The notes under the pieces are model-generated. The model saw nothing but the letters and a program-made list of their open reading frames with translations, was not told where the DNA came from and made no database searches. Below are positions 29,414-38,403 of a stretch of 64,000 nt of DNA, piece by piece. The stretch's first letter is position 1; each line of letters starts with the position of its first letter. Position numbers and translations under genes: made by a program. This DNA is from Fuscibacter oryzae (GTDB taxonomy: Bacteria; Pseudomonadota; Alphaproteobacteria; Rhodobacterales; Rhodobacteraceae), in NCBI RefSeq assembly GCF_016765795.1, contig NZ_JAESVP010000011.1:1-64000 (forward strand). Reading direction: 5' to 3'.

Positions 29414-31222
29414 ATGATGACCCAAGCCTATCCTTATGAAACCCACGATTATGATGTGGTGGTGGTTGGTGCCGGTGGCGCGGGCCTGCGTGCGACACTG
29501 GGCATGGCCGAACAAGGGCTGCGCACCGCTTGCGTGACCAAGGTGTTCCCGACGCGCAGCCATACCGTGGCAGCCCAAGGCGGCATTGCCGCCAGCCTTG
29601 GCAACATGGGGCCTGATAGCTGGCAGTGGCACCTTTACGATACGGTGAAAGGGTCTGACTGGCTGGGCGACACCGACGCGATGGAATACCTTGCGCGCGA
29701 AGCACCCAAGGCGGTGTACGAGCTGGAACATTACGGCGTTCCCTTCAGCCGCACCGATGAAGGCAAGATTTACCAGCGCCCCTTTGGCGGCCACACCACC
29801 GAATATGGCGAAGGCCCGCCCGTGCAGCGCACCTGTGCCGCTGCCGACCGCACCGGCCACGCCATTCTGCACACGCTTTACGGCCAGTCGCTGAAGGAAA
29901 AGGCGGAGTTCTACATCGAATTCTTCGCGCTGGACCTGATCATCACCGATGGTCGCTGCACCGGCGTTGTCTGCTGGAAGCTGGACGACGGCACGATCCA
30001 TGTGTTCAACGCCAAGATGGTGGTGCTGGCGACTGGCGGTTATGGCCGGGCCTATTTCAGCGCCACCTCGGCCCATACCTGCACCGGCGACGGCGGCGGC
30101 ATGGCGGCGCGGGCGGGCCTTGCGCTGCAAGATATGGAATTCGTGCAGTTCCACCCGACCGGCATCTACGGCTCTGGCTGCCTGATCACCGAAGGCGCGC
30201 GGGGCGAGGGCGGATACCTCACCAACTCGAACGGTGAGCGGTTCATGGAACGCTATGCGCCCACCTATAAGGATCTGGCGTCGCGCGATGTGGTCAGCCG
30301 CTGCATGACCATCGAAATCCGCGAAGGGCGCGGGGTTGGTCCGAACAAGGACCATATCCACCTGCACCTGAACCACCTGCCCAAGGAAACGCTGGACCTG
30401 CGTCTGCCCGGCATCAGCGAATCCGCCCGCATCTTTGCAGGCGTCGATCTGACCAAGGAGCCGATCCCGGTTCTGCCCACCGTTCACTATAACATGGGCG
30501 GCATTCCAACGAACTATTGGGGCGAGGTGCTGGCCCCCACGCCGGAAAACCCCGATGCGATCTTCCCCGGCCTGATGGCCGTGGGTGAGGCGGGCTGTGC
30601 CTCGGTCCATGGTGCGAACCGCCTTGGGTCGAACAGCCTGATCGACCTTGTGGTCTTTGGCCGTGCTGCCGCGATCAAGGCACGCGAGGTGGTTGACCCT
30701 AAATCCGCCACCCCACCGACCAACAAGGTCGAGGTTGACCGCGCCCTGTCACGGCTTGACGGCTTGCGCAACGCCAACGGCGCCATCCCGACCGCCGACC
30801 TGCGGCTGGAAATGCAGCGCACCATGCAGGCCGATGCGGCGGTGTTCCGCACCGACAAGACGCTGGCCGAAGGCGTTGAAAAGATGGGCAAGGTGGCCGC
30901 CAAGATGGCCGACATCAAGGTGACCGACCGCAGCCTGGTCTGGAACAGCGACCTGATGGAGACGCTGGAGCTGACCAACCTGATGCCCAACGCCCTTGCC
31001 ACCATTGTCGCGGCCGAGGCGCGGAAGGAATCGCGCGGCGCCCATGCGCATGAAGACTGGCCAAACCGTGACGATGTGAACTGGCGTAAGCACAGTCTTG
31101 CCAAGGTGGAAGACACCAAGGTGACACTTGCCTTCCGTCCGGTGCATCTTGAACCCCTGACGAAATACGAGGACGGCGGGATCGACCCCAAGAAGATCGC
31201 GCCGAAAGCTCGGGTTTATTAA
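29414..31222 (+). CDS. sdhA: Succinate dehydrogenase flavoprotein subunit
   Basis: Catalytic subunit of complex II, oxidising succinate to fumarate. The 602 residues contain the FAD-binding [12 protein letters not shown] (19-30), the covalent flavin histidine H50 in [35 protein letters not shown] in pieces, the active-site region [16 protein letters not shown] and [19 protein letters not shown]. Length and motifs are standard. The operon order sdhC-D-A is followed by two small lipoprotein genes before sdhB. Confidence 0.98.
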   Translation: MMTQAYPYETHDYDVVVVGAGGAGLRATLGMAEQGLRTACVTKVFPTRSHTVAAQGGIAASLGNMGPDSWQWHLYDTVKGSDWLGDTDAMEYLAREAPKAVYELEHYGVPFSRTDEGKIYQRPFGGHTTEYGEGPPVQRTCAAADRTGHAILHTLYGQSLKEKAEFYIEFFALDLIITDGRCTGVVCWKLDDGTIHVFNAKMVVLATGGYGRAYFSATSAHTCTGDGGGMAARAGLALQDMEFVQFHPTGIYGSGCLITEGARGEGGYLTNSNGERFMERYAPTYKDLASRDVVSRCMTIEIREGRGVGPNKDHIHLHLNHLPKETLDLRLPGISESARIFAGVDLTKEPIPVLPTVHYNMGGIPTNYWGEVLAPTPENPDAIFPGLMAVGEAGCASVHGANRLGSNSLIDLVVFGRAAAIKAREVVDPKSATPPTNKVEVDRALSRLDGLRNANGAIPTADLRLEMQRTMQADAAVFRTDKTLAEGVEKMGKVAAKMADIKVTDRSLVWNSDLMETLELTNLMPNALATIVAAEARKESRGAHAHEDWPNRDDVNWRKHSLAKVEDTKVTLAFRPVHLEPLTKYEDGGIDPKKIAPKARVY

Positions 31223-31234
31223 GGGAACCCCAAA

Positions 31235-31555
31235 ATGCGCGCAGCCCTGATCCTGTCCAGCCTTGTTGCCCTTGCCGCCTGCGACCCGCAGGCCATGGTG
31301 GATAAGGTGGGCCAACGCACCGCCGAAACGGTGGTGCGGCCTGTGGTGGGCGATTATCTGGCGGGCGCGCAGGCCGATACAGCGACGCGCTGCATTGTTG
31401 AGAATGCCGGGGGCGAAGACCTGAAACTGTTGTCGCGCGATGTCGCGGTCGAGGCGGGCAGCGACACGGTGGCCAATGTGCTGCGTATTGCCGCCCAACC
31501 CAATACCGCCGCCTGCTTTGCCCGTTCGGGCATTCCGCCGCTGCCAAGGGGGTAA
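31235..31555 (+). CDS. Putative lipoprotein in the sdh operon (106 aa)
   Basis: The signal peptide ends with the lipobox L-A-A-C (cysteine near residue 16), so the product should be lipid-anchored. The mature part is about 90 residues with two further cysteines (TRCIVEN and TAACFAR) that could pair. I do not recognise a named family. It lies 12 bases after sdhA and 3 bases before the next lipoprotein gene, clearly within the operon. The same arrangement of small genes between sdhA and sdhB is known in relatives of Rhodobacter, without assigned function. Confidence 0.8.
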   Translation: MRAALILSSLVALAACDPQAMVDKVGQRTAETVVRPVVGDYLAGAQADTATRCIVENAGGEDLKLLSRDVAVEAGSDTVANVLRIAAQPNTAACFARSGIPPLPRG

Positions 31556-31558
31556 GGG

Positions 31559-31846
31559 ATGCGTCGCCTGACCCTGCTGTTGCTGCTGGCGGCCTGTGGC
31601 CCCGTTTCGGTCGAACAGGCCGAGAAATCCTGCATGGAGCGCGCCAAGCTGGCCGCGCATCCGCGTGGCGAGGTGGCACTGGGCGTCGGATCGGGCGGGC
31701 GGCATTACGGTGCCGTCGATATTACCATTTCGTCCGACTATCTGGCCGGGCGCGACCCTTCGGGTGTTTTCAACACCTGTGTGAAACAACGATCAGGGCA
31801 GATGCCCAACCGCCCGCTTTACGAACAACCCGACTGGCGGCCCTAA
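31559..31846 (+). CDS. Second putative lipoprotein in the sdh operon (95 aa)
   Basis: A short signal peptide with LLAAC at about residues 9-13 marks a lipoprotein. The mature domain has two cysteines (KSCMERAK and NTCVKQRSG), a glycine-rich middle (VGSGGRHYGAV) and ends in a proline-rich tail. Family unknown. It sits 3 bases behind the first lipoprotein gene and 42 bases before sdhB. Both are probably periplasmic-face proteins, while the SDH catalytic domain faces the cytosol, so a role in assembly of the membrane part is the more natural guess. Confidence 0.78.
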   Translation: MRRLTLLLLLAACGPVSVEQAEKSCMERAKLAAHPRGEVALGVGSGGRHYGAVDITISSDYLAGRDPSGVFNTCVKQRSGQMPNRPLYEQPDWRP

Positions 31847-31888
31847 GGTCGCCCCGATCCGCCCGCCCATCCGAAAAAGGCAAGCCAC

Positions 31889-32665
31889 ATGGTCCAGTTC
31901 ACGCTTCCCAAGAACTCGAAAATCCGCACCGGCAAGACCTGGCCGCGGCCTGAGGGCAAGAACGTGCGCAAGTTCCAGATTTACCGCTGGAACCCTGATG
32001 ACGGGAAAAACCCGCAGGTCGATACCTATTTCCTGGATATGGACAAATGCGGCCCGATGGTTCTGGACGCGCTGATCAAGATCAAGAACGAGATCGACCC
32101 GACGCTGACCTTTCGCCGGTCCTGCCGCGAAGGCATCTGCGGAAGTTGTGCGATGAACATCGACGGCATCAACACGCTGGCCTGCATCTATGGGCTGGAT
32201 GAGGTGAAGGGCGATGTGAAGATCTATCCGCTGCCGCATATGCCGGTGGTGAAAGACCTGATCCCTGACCTGACGCATTTCTATGCCCAGCATGCCAGCA
32301 TCATGCCCTGGCTTGAAACCAAGACCAACACGCCGCAAAAGGAATGGCGCCAGTCGATCGAGGATCGCAAGAAACTGGACGGCCTTTATGAATGCGTGAT
32401 GTGCGCCTCTTGCAGCACCTCTTGCCCGTCCTATTGGTGGAACGGCGACAAATACCTGGGACCGGCCGCCCTGCTGCACGCCTATCGCTGGATCATCGAC
32501 AGCCGCGATGAGGCGACGGGCGAGCGGTTGGACAACCTTGAAGACCCCTTCAAGCTGTATCGTTGCCACACGATCATGAACTGCGCCAAGACCTGCCCAA
32601 AGGGGCTGAACCCGGCCAAGGCGATTTCGGAAATCAAGAAGATGATGGTGGATCGGGTGGTCTGA
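31889..32665 (+). CDS. sdhB: Succinate dehydrogenase iron-sulfur subunit
   Basis: Carries electrons from FAD to quinone. The 258 residues hold the [2Fe-2S] ligands C79, C84, C87 and C99 (CREGICGSC...LAC), and the [4Fe-4S]/[3Fe-4S] ligands C169, C172, C175, C179, C226, C232 and C236 ([22 protein letters not shown]). All ligands are present. ATG 31889 follows a plausible AAAGG site. Last gene of the operon; a small hairpin follows. Confidence 0.98.
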   Translation: MVQFTLPKNSKIRTGKTWPRPEGKNVRKFQIYRWNPDDGKNPQVDTYFLDMDKCGPMVLDALIKIKNEIDPTLTFRRSCREGICGSCAMNIDGINTLACIYGLDEVKGDVKIYPLPHMPVVKDLIPDLTHFYAQHASIMPWLETKTNTPQKEWRQSIEDRKKLDGLYECVMCASCSTSCPSYWWNGDKYLGPAALLHAYRWIIDSRDEATGERLDNLEDPFKLYRCHTIMNCAKTCPKGLNPAKAISEIKKMMVDRVV

Positions 32666-32671
32666 TCGGGC

Positions 32672-32686
32672 GGACATGGTCTGTCC
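32672..32686 (+). terminator. Small hairpin behind sdhB
   Basis: GGACA-tggtc-TGTCC followed by ATTTCCCTTCCC lies 6 bases after the sdhB stop. The stem is only 5 bp, so termination is possible rather than certain. Confidence 0.4.
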
Positions 32687-32793
32687 ATTTCCCTTCCCTC
32701 GCAACCAAGGGGGAGGGTGCGGCTTGTGGCGGCGAGTGCCCGAATAAGTTTAGTGTTGTCCTTTGGTGCGATTTTGGGGGACCGATCCGGGGC

Positions 32794-33273
32794 TTAACCC
32801 AGCGTTCGCAGGGCCTCTTGCGTGGCGGTGTCGAACTGATCCATGCCTTCGGTCGTGGTGTGAACCGCATCGACCAAAGCACCAAGCGTGACCTTTTCAG
32901 CGTCGCTGAACGGGCCGGAACTACGGGTCAGGCCAGAGATCGTCCGGCTGGTTGCCGGGCCTGTTGAATAGGTCCAGCCATGCAGCAGCCCATGTGCCTT
33001 GGCATCGGCAAGCACGCCTTCCGGGTCTTCGGCGGCCAGATCGGGCCAGTCGATGCCGCCACTATGGGTCAGGCCCCAGCGCACCACGGGGTCAAACAGC
33101 ATATAACCCTTTTCGCTGTAACGCTCGATCCACTCCTGACTGTAGCTGCGATACAGCAGGCTGGGCCGGGTATAGCGGATATGTATGGCGAGTGCGAAGC
33201 CGCTGTCACAACTTGCGCGCAACTGCGCAATCAGTTGCGCCATCTTGTCTATGATTTGTCGGCCGTCGGCCAT
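32794..33273 (-). CDS. LuxR-type autoinducer-binding protein without DNA-binding domain
   Basis: The 159 residues resemble the N-terminal autoinducer-binding domain of LuxR proteins: IRYTRPSLLYRSYSQEWIERY, DPVVRWGLTHSGGIDW with the conserved W..DP..W pattern, and HGLLHGWTYSTG. The chain stops right after the ligand domain; no C-terminal helix-turn-helix is encoded here or in other frames behind it. Such truncated LuxR proteins can form inactive heterodimers with a full LuxR. It is divergent from luxR at 33375 with 101 bases between, sharing the promoter region. A dominant-negative or ligand-buffering role is inferred. Confidence 0.8.
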   Translation of the reverse strand: MADGRQIIDKMAQLIAQLRASCDSGFALAIHIRYTRPSLLYRSYSQEWIERYSEKGYMLFDPVVRWGLTHSGGIDWPDLAAEDPEGVLADAKAHGLLHGWTYSTGPATSRTISGLTRSSGPFSDAEKVTLGALVDAVHTTTEGMDQFDTATQEALRTLG

Positions 33274-33374
33274 GTCACATCTCTTCGGGTGGGTTGTGTT
33301 GACCGGGCGTTACGGGCACAAGGGTCTGGTAGAGGCTACGGCCAGATACAGGGAACAGCAACCGTCTTGACGCG

Positions 33375-33986
33375 ATGAGTTTTCTGCAATCCGTAAAGGA
33401 CCAGATCGACCTGATCGCACCATCGGGTTTCTATGTTGCATTGCGCGTTGGTTTTTCCTTTCCCGAAGCGGAAGAAAACCACCTGCCGGACCCTTGGGTC
33501 GAATATTACACCGCCGAGGGTTTTGTGGTCGATGACCCGTCCTTGCGCTGGGTTTACCGCAATGCCGGGGCCATTCGAACCTCTGCCATTGACCTGCCAG
33601 ATCCGCGCCATGTGCGCGCACATGCCCGGGTGTTCGGGCTGGGGTTTGGCGCGGTGGTGTCGGTCACGGCCAAGGGCGATGCCGGGCGGCGCAGCTATGG
33701 ACTGTTCTTCCGCGATGATCGCGATTTCACCGAGACCGAGTTGGAGGCGCTGTTGCGCATTCTGACCGGGCTGCATTCGGGCCGCGACGAAGACCCCGGC
33801 CTGACCCATGCCGAGGTTGAGGCGCTGCGTATGCAGGCGCAGGGGTTGCGGCTGAAACAGATCGCCGGGTTGCTGAACATTTCGGAAAGTGCGGTCAAGG
33901 CGCGGCTGAACAACGCCAAGCGCAAACTGGGTGCCAAAACCCTTTCGCAGGCCGCATCGCTGGCGGCGCAGCGTCGACTGCTCTGA
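33375..33986 (+). CDS. luxR: LuxR-family quorum-sensing regulator
   Basis: The 203 residues comprise an autoinducer-binding domain (about 1-135, with PWVEYYTAEGFVVDDPSLRW) and a LuxR/FixJ helix-turn-helix (about 140-203, LTHAEVEALRMQAQGLRLKQ and ISESAVKARLNNAKRKL). It presumably binds the acyl-homoserine lactone made by the adjacent luxI and controls it. It is divergent from the shortened LuxR-like gene and is followed by luxI after 123 bases containing an inverted repeat. Confidence 0.88.
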   Translation: MSFLQSVKDQIDLIAPSGFYVALRVGFSFPEAEENHLPDPWVEYYTAEGFVVDDPSLRWVYRNAGAIRTSAIDLPDPRHVRAHARVFGLGFGAVVSVTAKGDAGRRSYGLFFRDDRDFTETELEALLRILTGLHSGRDEDPGLTHAEVEALRMQAQGLRLKQIAGLLNISESAVKARLNNAKRKLGAKTLSQAASLAAQRRLL

Positions 33987-33999
33987 AAGTTGGTAAATG

Positions 34000-34016
34000 G
34001 GAAACGGAGAGTTTCC
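34000..34016 (+). promoter_or_regulatory. Inverted repeat in the luxR-luxI gap (lux-box candidate)
   Basis: GGAAAC-ggaga-GTTTCC is a perfect 6-bp dyad about 93 bases before the luxI start. Lux boxes are about 20-bp dyads at luxI promoters, so position and symmetry fit; the sequence differs from the Vibrio box. It could alternatively be a short hairpin behind luxR. Confidence 0.4.
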
Positions 34017-34109
34017 TGAAATCAATACCTTAAGCGTGTGAAACGTCAGGAAGTTCAACCTAAAGCGTAATAGTGTGCCCTTGACAAAGAATTTGCCAAG
34101 GAGCGGACC

Positions 34110-34766
34110 ATGCACAACGTGACGTTCGATTTTTCGACCCTGCATCGTCACGGCACCGCCTTTTGGCAGTTCCTTGAACTGCGCAAGAAGGTGTTCGTCG
34201 ATGACCTCGGGTGGGATATTCCCCACAATGACGAGGTGGAGATGGACCAGTATGACACGCCTCTGGCGCAGTATTCGCTGGTGATGATGGATGGCAAGGT
34301 GGTGGGCGGCGCGCGCGCCATGGCCACCACGGCAAGCTGGGGCAGCCACACCTACATGCTGCGCGATGCCTGGTCGGGCAAGCTGCCGCATATCCCTGCG
34401 CATGTGATGAGCGTCGAGATCGCCTCGTCCGCCATCTGGGAATGCACGCGGCTGGTGATTTCCGACGCGCTAACCGCGCAGGCCGACCGCGCGCAATGTC
34501 TGGAGCTGATCGTGGACGGGCTGGTCGAAACCGCACGCGCGGCAGGGGCGAGCCAGATGATCTGCCTGTCATCGCTGGCGCTGATGCGGGCGCTGCGGCT
34601 GCTTGGCTATGACGTCAAACGTCTGGGCGAGACCTATCGCAACGGCGAGGATGGGCGCGCCTATGCGGTTCTGGTGATGCCCGCCGAATATTCACGCAGC
34701 CGCAAGCGGCGGTGTCAGCCGATTCCCTTTGGCGCGCGCGAACGCCGGGTGGGCGCGCTGGCCTGA
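34110..34766 (+). CDS. luxI: Acyl-homoserine-lactone synthase (LuxI type)
   Basis: Makes the autoinducer from acyl-ACP (or acyl-CoA) and SAM. The 218 residues show the conserved LuxI core: R25, F29, W35 (LRKKVFVDDLGWDIP), D46 and D49 (EMDQYDT), R69 in GGARAM, and E111-C-T-R114 in WECTRLVI. ATG 34110 has AAGGAG 8 bases upstream. The C-terminal tail is Arg-rich. Chain length of the acyl group cannot be read. With luxR and the shortened LuxR-like gene it forms a quorum-sensing cassette directly after sdhB. Confidence 0.93.
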   Translation: MHNVTFDFSTLHRHGTAFWQFLELRKKVFVDDLGWDIPHNDEVEMDQYDTPLAQYSLVMMDGKVVGGARAMATTASWGSHTYMLRDAWSGKLPHIPAHVMSVEIASSAIWECTRLVISDALTAQADRAQCLELIVDGLVETARAAGASQMICLSSLALMRALRLLGYDVKRLGETYRNGEDGRAYAVLVMPAEYSRSRKRRCQPIPFGARERRVGALA

Positions 34767-34807
34767 CGGGGCCTTTCCCGTCGCGAGATTGCGTGGCAGG
34801 AAGGGGC

Positions 34808-35020
34808 ATGGTTCTGCTTTTGCCTTTGCTGCTGGTCGGCGTCTTTGCCTATATGTGGTTTGATCGGCGGGGCAGCACCCTGACGCGCGATTGCCTGTGG
34901 CGGGTGGATCGCAGCCTTGGCCCCGATCAATGGCGCTGTGCCGCCTGCGGGGCGACTTGTCAGGTTGCGCAAGGCAAAGAGCCGCGCCACTGTCTGCGCC
35001 CAAGCTCGCCCCCAAGCTAG
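34808..35020 (+). CDS. Small membrane-anchored hypothetical protein with CxxC motif
   Basis: ATG 34808 has GGAAGGGG just upstream. The 70-residue product has one N-terminal helix (VLLLPLLLVGVFAYMWF) and then WRCAACGAT plus a later cysteine and histidine (EPRHC), a possible zinc or redox motif. Unknown family. It lies 41 bases behind luxI and 10 bases before the DUF1989 gene on the same strand. Confidence 0.6.
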   Translation: MVLLLPLLLVGVFAYMWFDRRGSTLTRDCLWRVDRSLGPDQWRCAACGATCQVAQGKEPRHCLRPSSPPS

Positions 35021-35030
35021 AAAGTAGCCG

Positions 35031-35894
35031 ATGAAGCCTGATCACCCGGATCATATGCCGCCCGCCGATGCCGTCGCCCGCCGGGCCATTCCTCCGGTGA
35101 TCTGTTATCCGGTCTCAAGCCTGCCGCGCCCGGATATGGCCCCTTATCGCACTGCACGCGATGGCTGGGCCAAGATGGCAGAAGTGTTGGTGCCCGCCCG
35201 CGATGCACGCTGTTTCGATGTGCCCGCCGGCCATTTCTTTCGAATCACCAGTGTTGATGGCCCGCAGGTCGGTGACCTGAACCTGTGGAACGCCGCAGAC
35301 CTGACAGAGCGGTTTTTCTCGGGCAAGACCCGCGCCCTGCACGGCACGCATCTGAGCACGGGCGATCAGATGTGGTCGAACCTGCCATATATGCGGGCCT
35401 TGGCGACGATCACCGATGATACGCTGGACTGGTATGGGTTCGATGAGTTCGGCGGCTCGGTTCATGATGTGATCGGCACGCGCTGCGATCCCTATACCCA
35501 CAACCTGTTGTCGCACGGCGGGCAGTATCACCAATGCTGCCATTCCAACCTGACCCGCGCGCTGGCCACCCGCACCGGCCTGCCGCTGCCGGTCTGCGAG
35601 ACGCATGTGCATGATGTGCTGAATGTCTTTATGTGCACCGGCTTTACGCGCGACACGGGGCAGTATTTCATGAAGGCAAGCCCGGTGCGGCCCGGTGATT
35701 ACATTGAATTCTTTGCCGATGTCGATCTGCTGGGCGCGCTGTCGGCCTGTCCCGGCGGGGATTGTTCGTCTGAACATTCGTCAGATCAAGCGGCCTGCCA
35801 TCCCTTGCTGGTCGAAGTCTTTCGCCCCAAGGCCCCGCCTGCGGGCTGGCAGCCGTCGCCCGCAAATGGCTATGACCGGACGCATGGCCTGTGA
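35031..35894 (+). CDS. DUF1989, urea-carboxylase-associated family protein
   Basis: The 287-residue protein has the DUF1989 core: VPAGHFFRITSVDGPQVGDLNLWNA, RTRALHGTHLSTGD-like FFSGKTRALHGT, DVIGTRCDPYTH, CCHSNLTRAL and THVHDVLNVFMCTG, with many conserved Cys and His that suggest a metal site. Homologues accompany urea carboxylase and glycine/guanidine-linked genes, but no such enzyme is nearby. An extra acidic-cysteine segment (ACPGGDCSSEHSSD) is typical. Function not established. A family A repeat follows the stop. Confidence 0.85.
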   Translation: MKPDHPDHMPPADAVARRAIPPVICYPVSSLPRPDMAPYRTARDGWAKMAEVLVPARDARCFDVPAGHFFRITSVDGPQVGDLNLWNAADLTERFFSGKTRALHGTHLSTGDQMWSNLPYMRALATITDDTLDWYGFDEFGGSVHDVIGTRCDPYTHNLLSHGGQYHQCCHSNLTRALATRTGLPLPVCETHVHDVLNVFMCTGFTRDTGQYFMKASPVRPGDYIEFFADVDLLGALSACPGGDCSSEHSSDQAACHPLLVEVFRPKAPPAGWQPSPANGYDRTHGL

Positions 35895-35969
35895 CGGAAG
35901 GGGGGCTTTCCGCCCCCCAACGGCGCGTGCCGCGCCTGCCCCCCCGAGGATATTTGGGCCAATGTGAAA
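35895..35969 (-). repeat. GC-rich palindromic gene-end repeat, family A copy 4 with an extra hairpin
   Basis: Read on the minus strand from the aldo/keto reductase stop: TTTCACATTGGCCCAAATA, TCCTCGGGGGGG, then a hairpin GGCGCGGCACGCGCC not present in other copies, then GGGGGGCGGAAAGCCCCCC. It lies between two convergent genes. Confidence 0.75.
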
Positions 35970-36944
35970 TCAGCAATAGCGTTCGATGGCCAGCAACTGG
36001 TGATCGCCATAGCGGTCGCCTTCGGCCCAGCCGGGGGGCAGCAGGCGGTCGATTTCTGCCCAATCCTCTGGCGTGAAACGGATCTCTGCCGCCTGCACCC
36101 ATTGCCGCAGATTCTGGGCATACCGGGTGCCGGGAATGGGGATCAGGTGGTCGCCCTGTTGCAAAACCCAAGCCAGGGCGGCGGCGGGGGTAGACCAGCC
36201 GCGTTCGGCGGCAAATGCGCGGAACGCAGTTAGTTTCGCAAGATTGGCCGAAAAGTTTGGCTCGGAAAACCGGGGGTTGGTGCCGCGAAAGCCATCTTCG
36301 GGCCGGGCAATCGGTGCATCGCCCAGCATCCCGCGCGCCAGCGGCGAGAAGGGGATGAAGGCAATACCCAGCGCCTTGCAGGTCTGGATCACGCCCAGTT
36401 CGGGGGCCCGTGTCCACAGCGAGTATTCGTTCTGCACCGCCGTGACGGGGTGCAGCGCATGGGCGGCGCGGATCGTATAGGGGGCCACTTCCGACAGGCC
36501 ATAGCCGCCGATCTTGCCCTCTTCAATCAGGCGCGACAGGGTGCCCACCACCTCCGCCAGCGGGCGGGACTGTTCGCGGCGGTGGATGTAGAACAGCTCC
36601 ACATGATCGCGGCCAAGGCGTTTCAGCGACGCCTCAAGCTCGGCCCGCAGATGGGCTTCGGAATTGTCGATCCGGCGGTCAGGGCCGGCGACAAAGCTGG
36701 CCTTGGTGGCAATCGTGACCTGCGGCTTGCGGCTGGCCAGCCATGTGCCGATCACTGTTTCGCTGATGCCCATGCCATAGATGTTGGCGGTGTCGATAAA
36801 GTCGATGCCAGTCTCCAGCATGGCATCAAGGCAGGATAAGCTTTCGCCTTCATCCGTCGCGCCGAAGATGCCGCCGAATGACATGGCGCCCAGACCGATG
36901 GCGGAAACCATCGGCCCGGTCGCGCCCAGTTTGCGGTACTGCAT
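35970..36944 (-). CDS. Aldo/keto reductase
   Basis: NADPH-dependent (beta/alpha)8-barrel oxidoreductase, 324 residues, beginning MQYRKLGATGPMVSAIGLGA. Catalytic tetrad residues are visible: D and Y in DFIDTANIYGMG, K in VTIATKAS, H in ELFYIHRREQ. WVLQQGDHLIPIPGTRYAQN near 260 is the usual cofactor loop. It belongs to the AKR13/YakC-like group by its start and length; substrate unknown. ATG 36944 has a weak purine stretch; an upstream frame to 37094 lies in the next gene. It follows the SHMT-like gene by 52 bases. Confidence 0.9.
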   Translation of the reverse strand: MQYRKLGATGPMVSAIGLGAMSFGGIFGATDEGESLSCLDAMLETGIDFIDTANIYGMGISETVIGTWLASRKPQVTIATKASFVAGPDRRIDNSEAHLRAELEASLKRLGRDHVELFYIHRREQSRPLAEVVGTLSRLIEEGKIGGYGLSEVAPYTIRAAHALHPVTAVQNEYSLWTRAPELGVIQTCKALGIAFIPFSPLARGMLGDAPIARPEDGFRGTNPRFSEPNFSANLAKLTAFRAFAAERGWSTPAAALAWVLQQGDHLIPIPGTRYAQNLRQWVQAAEIRFTPEDWAEIDRLLPPGWAEGDRYGDHQLLAIERYC

Positions 36945-36996
36945 GATGCGTCCTTTTCGTGGGGGGAGGGCAATAGACCCCCGCGAATCGGATGTT

Positions 36997-38316
36997 TCAA
37001 GGGTGCATGTGGTGCAGGCCGGTAAATTTCTGCCGCAGCGCAGCGGTGCGCGGCGCAACGGCGGTTGGATCGTTGCCGCGGAGGCCTTCGACAATCAGAT
37101 CGGCCAAAGCAGGCACATTGGCAACCGTCACCCCGCGCCGCACCAGTTCCGGCGTGCCGATGCGCAGACCGTTCAGGTCGCCCGCGACCTCGGCAATCGG
37201 CAGGCCGATGCCGCAAGCCAGAAAGCCCGCCTTGCGCAGTGTTTTCGATGCCGCCTGACCGCCGCCAAAGGCTGCGGCCTCAATCGCGAACTGGTGGCTT
37301 TGCGTCATGCCCCGGCCAGCGCCAAACACCGGCAGGCCGCGCTGGGCCAGCGCACCAGCCAACGCTTGCGCCAGATCCACCATCGCCTGCGCGTAACCAG
37401 CGCCAAAGTCGCGCCAATCCAGCAGGCTGATCGCCAGAGCCGCTGATTTTGCCGCGTCGAAATTCGCCGTCATGCCGGGAAAGGCGATGTGATCCAGCGC
37501 CTCGGCAATATCCGCCTCATTGGTCACGATCAGGCCGCTCGCTGGGCCGCCAAGGGATTTATAGGTGCTCATCGTCATCAGATGCGCCCCTTCGGCCAAG
37601 GGGTTGGCCCAGACGCCGCCCGCGATGATGCCGCATTGGTGTGCGGCGTCGAACAGCACCTTGGCGCCCACGGCATCGGCAATTGCGCGGACCTCGCGCA
37701 CCGGATGGGGGAACAGGTTCAGGCTACCGCCAACGGTGATGACCTTGGGCCGTACCCGCCCTGCCAGTTCGGCCAGCGCCGGAATGTCGATGGTATAGCC
37801 ATCGGCATTGATCGGGGCGCTGTGCGTGGTCAACCCATACAGCCCCGCCACCCCTGCCTTGTGATGCGTCACATGCCCGCCAATCGACGGGGGCGGCGCA
37901 ATGATGGCATCGCCCGGTTTGGTCAGCGACATGAAGCCATAAAGGTTAGCCAAAGCCCCTGAACCCACACGAATCTCGGCATATTTTGCTCCGAACACCT
38001 CGGCGGCGAGTTCGGCGGCGATCACTTCGATTTCCTCAATCGCCTCCAGCCCCATCTCATATTTGTCGCCCGGATAGCCAAGGCTGGGGCGGCTGCCCAG
38101 ACCACGGGCCAGCGCCGCCTCGGCGCGCGGGTTCATGATGTTGGTGGCGGGGTTCAGGTTGAAGCAATCGTGGTCGTGGATGTCGGTGTTGCGCAGGATC
38201 AGCGCCTCGATCCGGTCGGCGACTTGGGCCGAGGGGGCGGCGGTTTTCGCGGCAAGCTCTTGGATATAGGTTTCGCAGGCGGCGGGCACCCAGGGGCGGG
38301 GGGCGAGGTGAGGCAT
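36997..38316 (-). CDS. SHMT-like PLP-dependent enzyme (glycine hydroxymethyltransferase-related)
   Basis: The 439-residue protein has fold type I PLP features resembling serine hydroxymethyltransferase: YPGDKYEMGLEAIEEIE, GSGALANLYGFM, GGHVTHH (substrate/folate side), D223-A-A-H226 in LFDAAHQCG (PLP-ring contact) and the Schiff-base lysine K253 in STYKSLGGPASG. It differs from canonical GlyA (no RR/TTHK tract), so a related aldol-type activity such as on threonine or alpha-methylserine is possible. ATG 38316 has AAAGGAG upstream. It is divergent from a LysR gene, 87 bases away, which probably controls it. Confidence 0.75.
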   Translation of the reverse strand: MPHLAPRPWVPAACETYIQELAAKTAAPSAQVADRIEALILRNTDIHDHDCFNLNPATNIMNPRAEAALARGLGSRPSLGYPGDKYEMGLEAIEEIEVIAAELAAEVFGAKYAEIRVGSGALANLYGFMSLTKPGDAIIAPPPSIGGHVTHHKAGVAGLYGLTTHSAPINADGYTIDIPALAELAGRVRPKVITVGGSLNLFPHPVREVRAIADAVGAKVLFDAAHQCGIIAGGVWANPLAEGAHLMTMSTYKSLGGPASGLIVTNEADIAEALDHIAFPGMTANFDAAKSAALAISLLDWRDFGAGYAQAMVDLAQALAGALAQRGLPVFGAGRGMTQSHQFAIEAAAFGGGQAASKTLRKAGFLACGIGLPIAEVAGDLNGLRIGTPELVRRGVTVANVPALADLIVEGLRGNDPTAVAPRTAALRQKFTGLHHMHP

Positions 38317-38403
38317 GGCGATCTCCTTTTGCCAGATCATGCGGGGCAGGGGACTTGCGGGCAAATCAGATTTCTGGAAATCTAGGGTTAGGAAATCTAA
38401 GTC

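Noticed and set aside
28916-30610. 564-codon open frame on the minus strand
   Set aside because: Opposite to sdhA/sdhD, which have complete motifs; the product is His/Gly/Arg-rich without domain.
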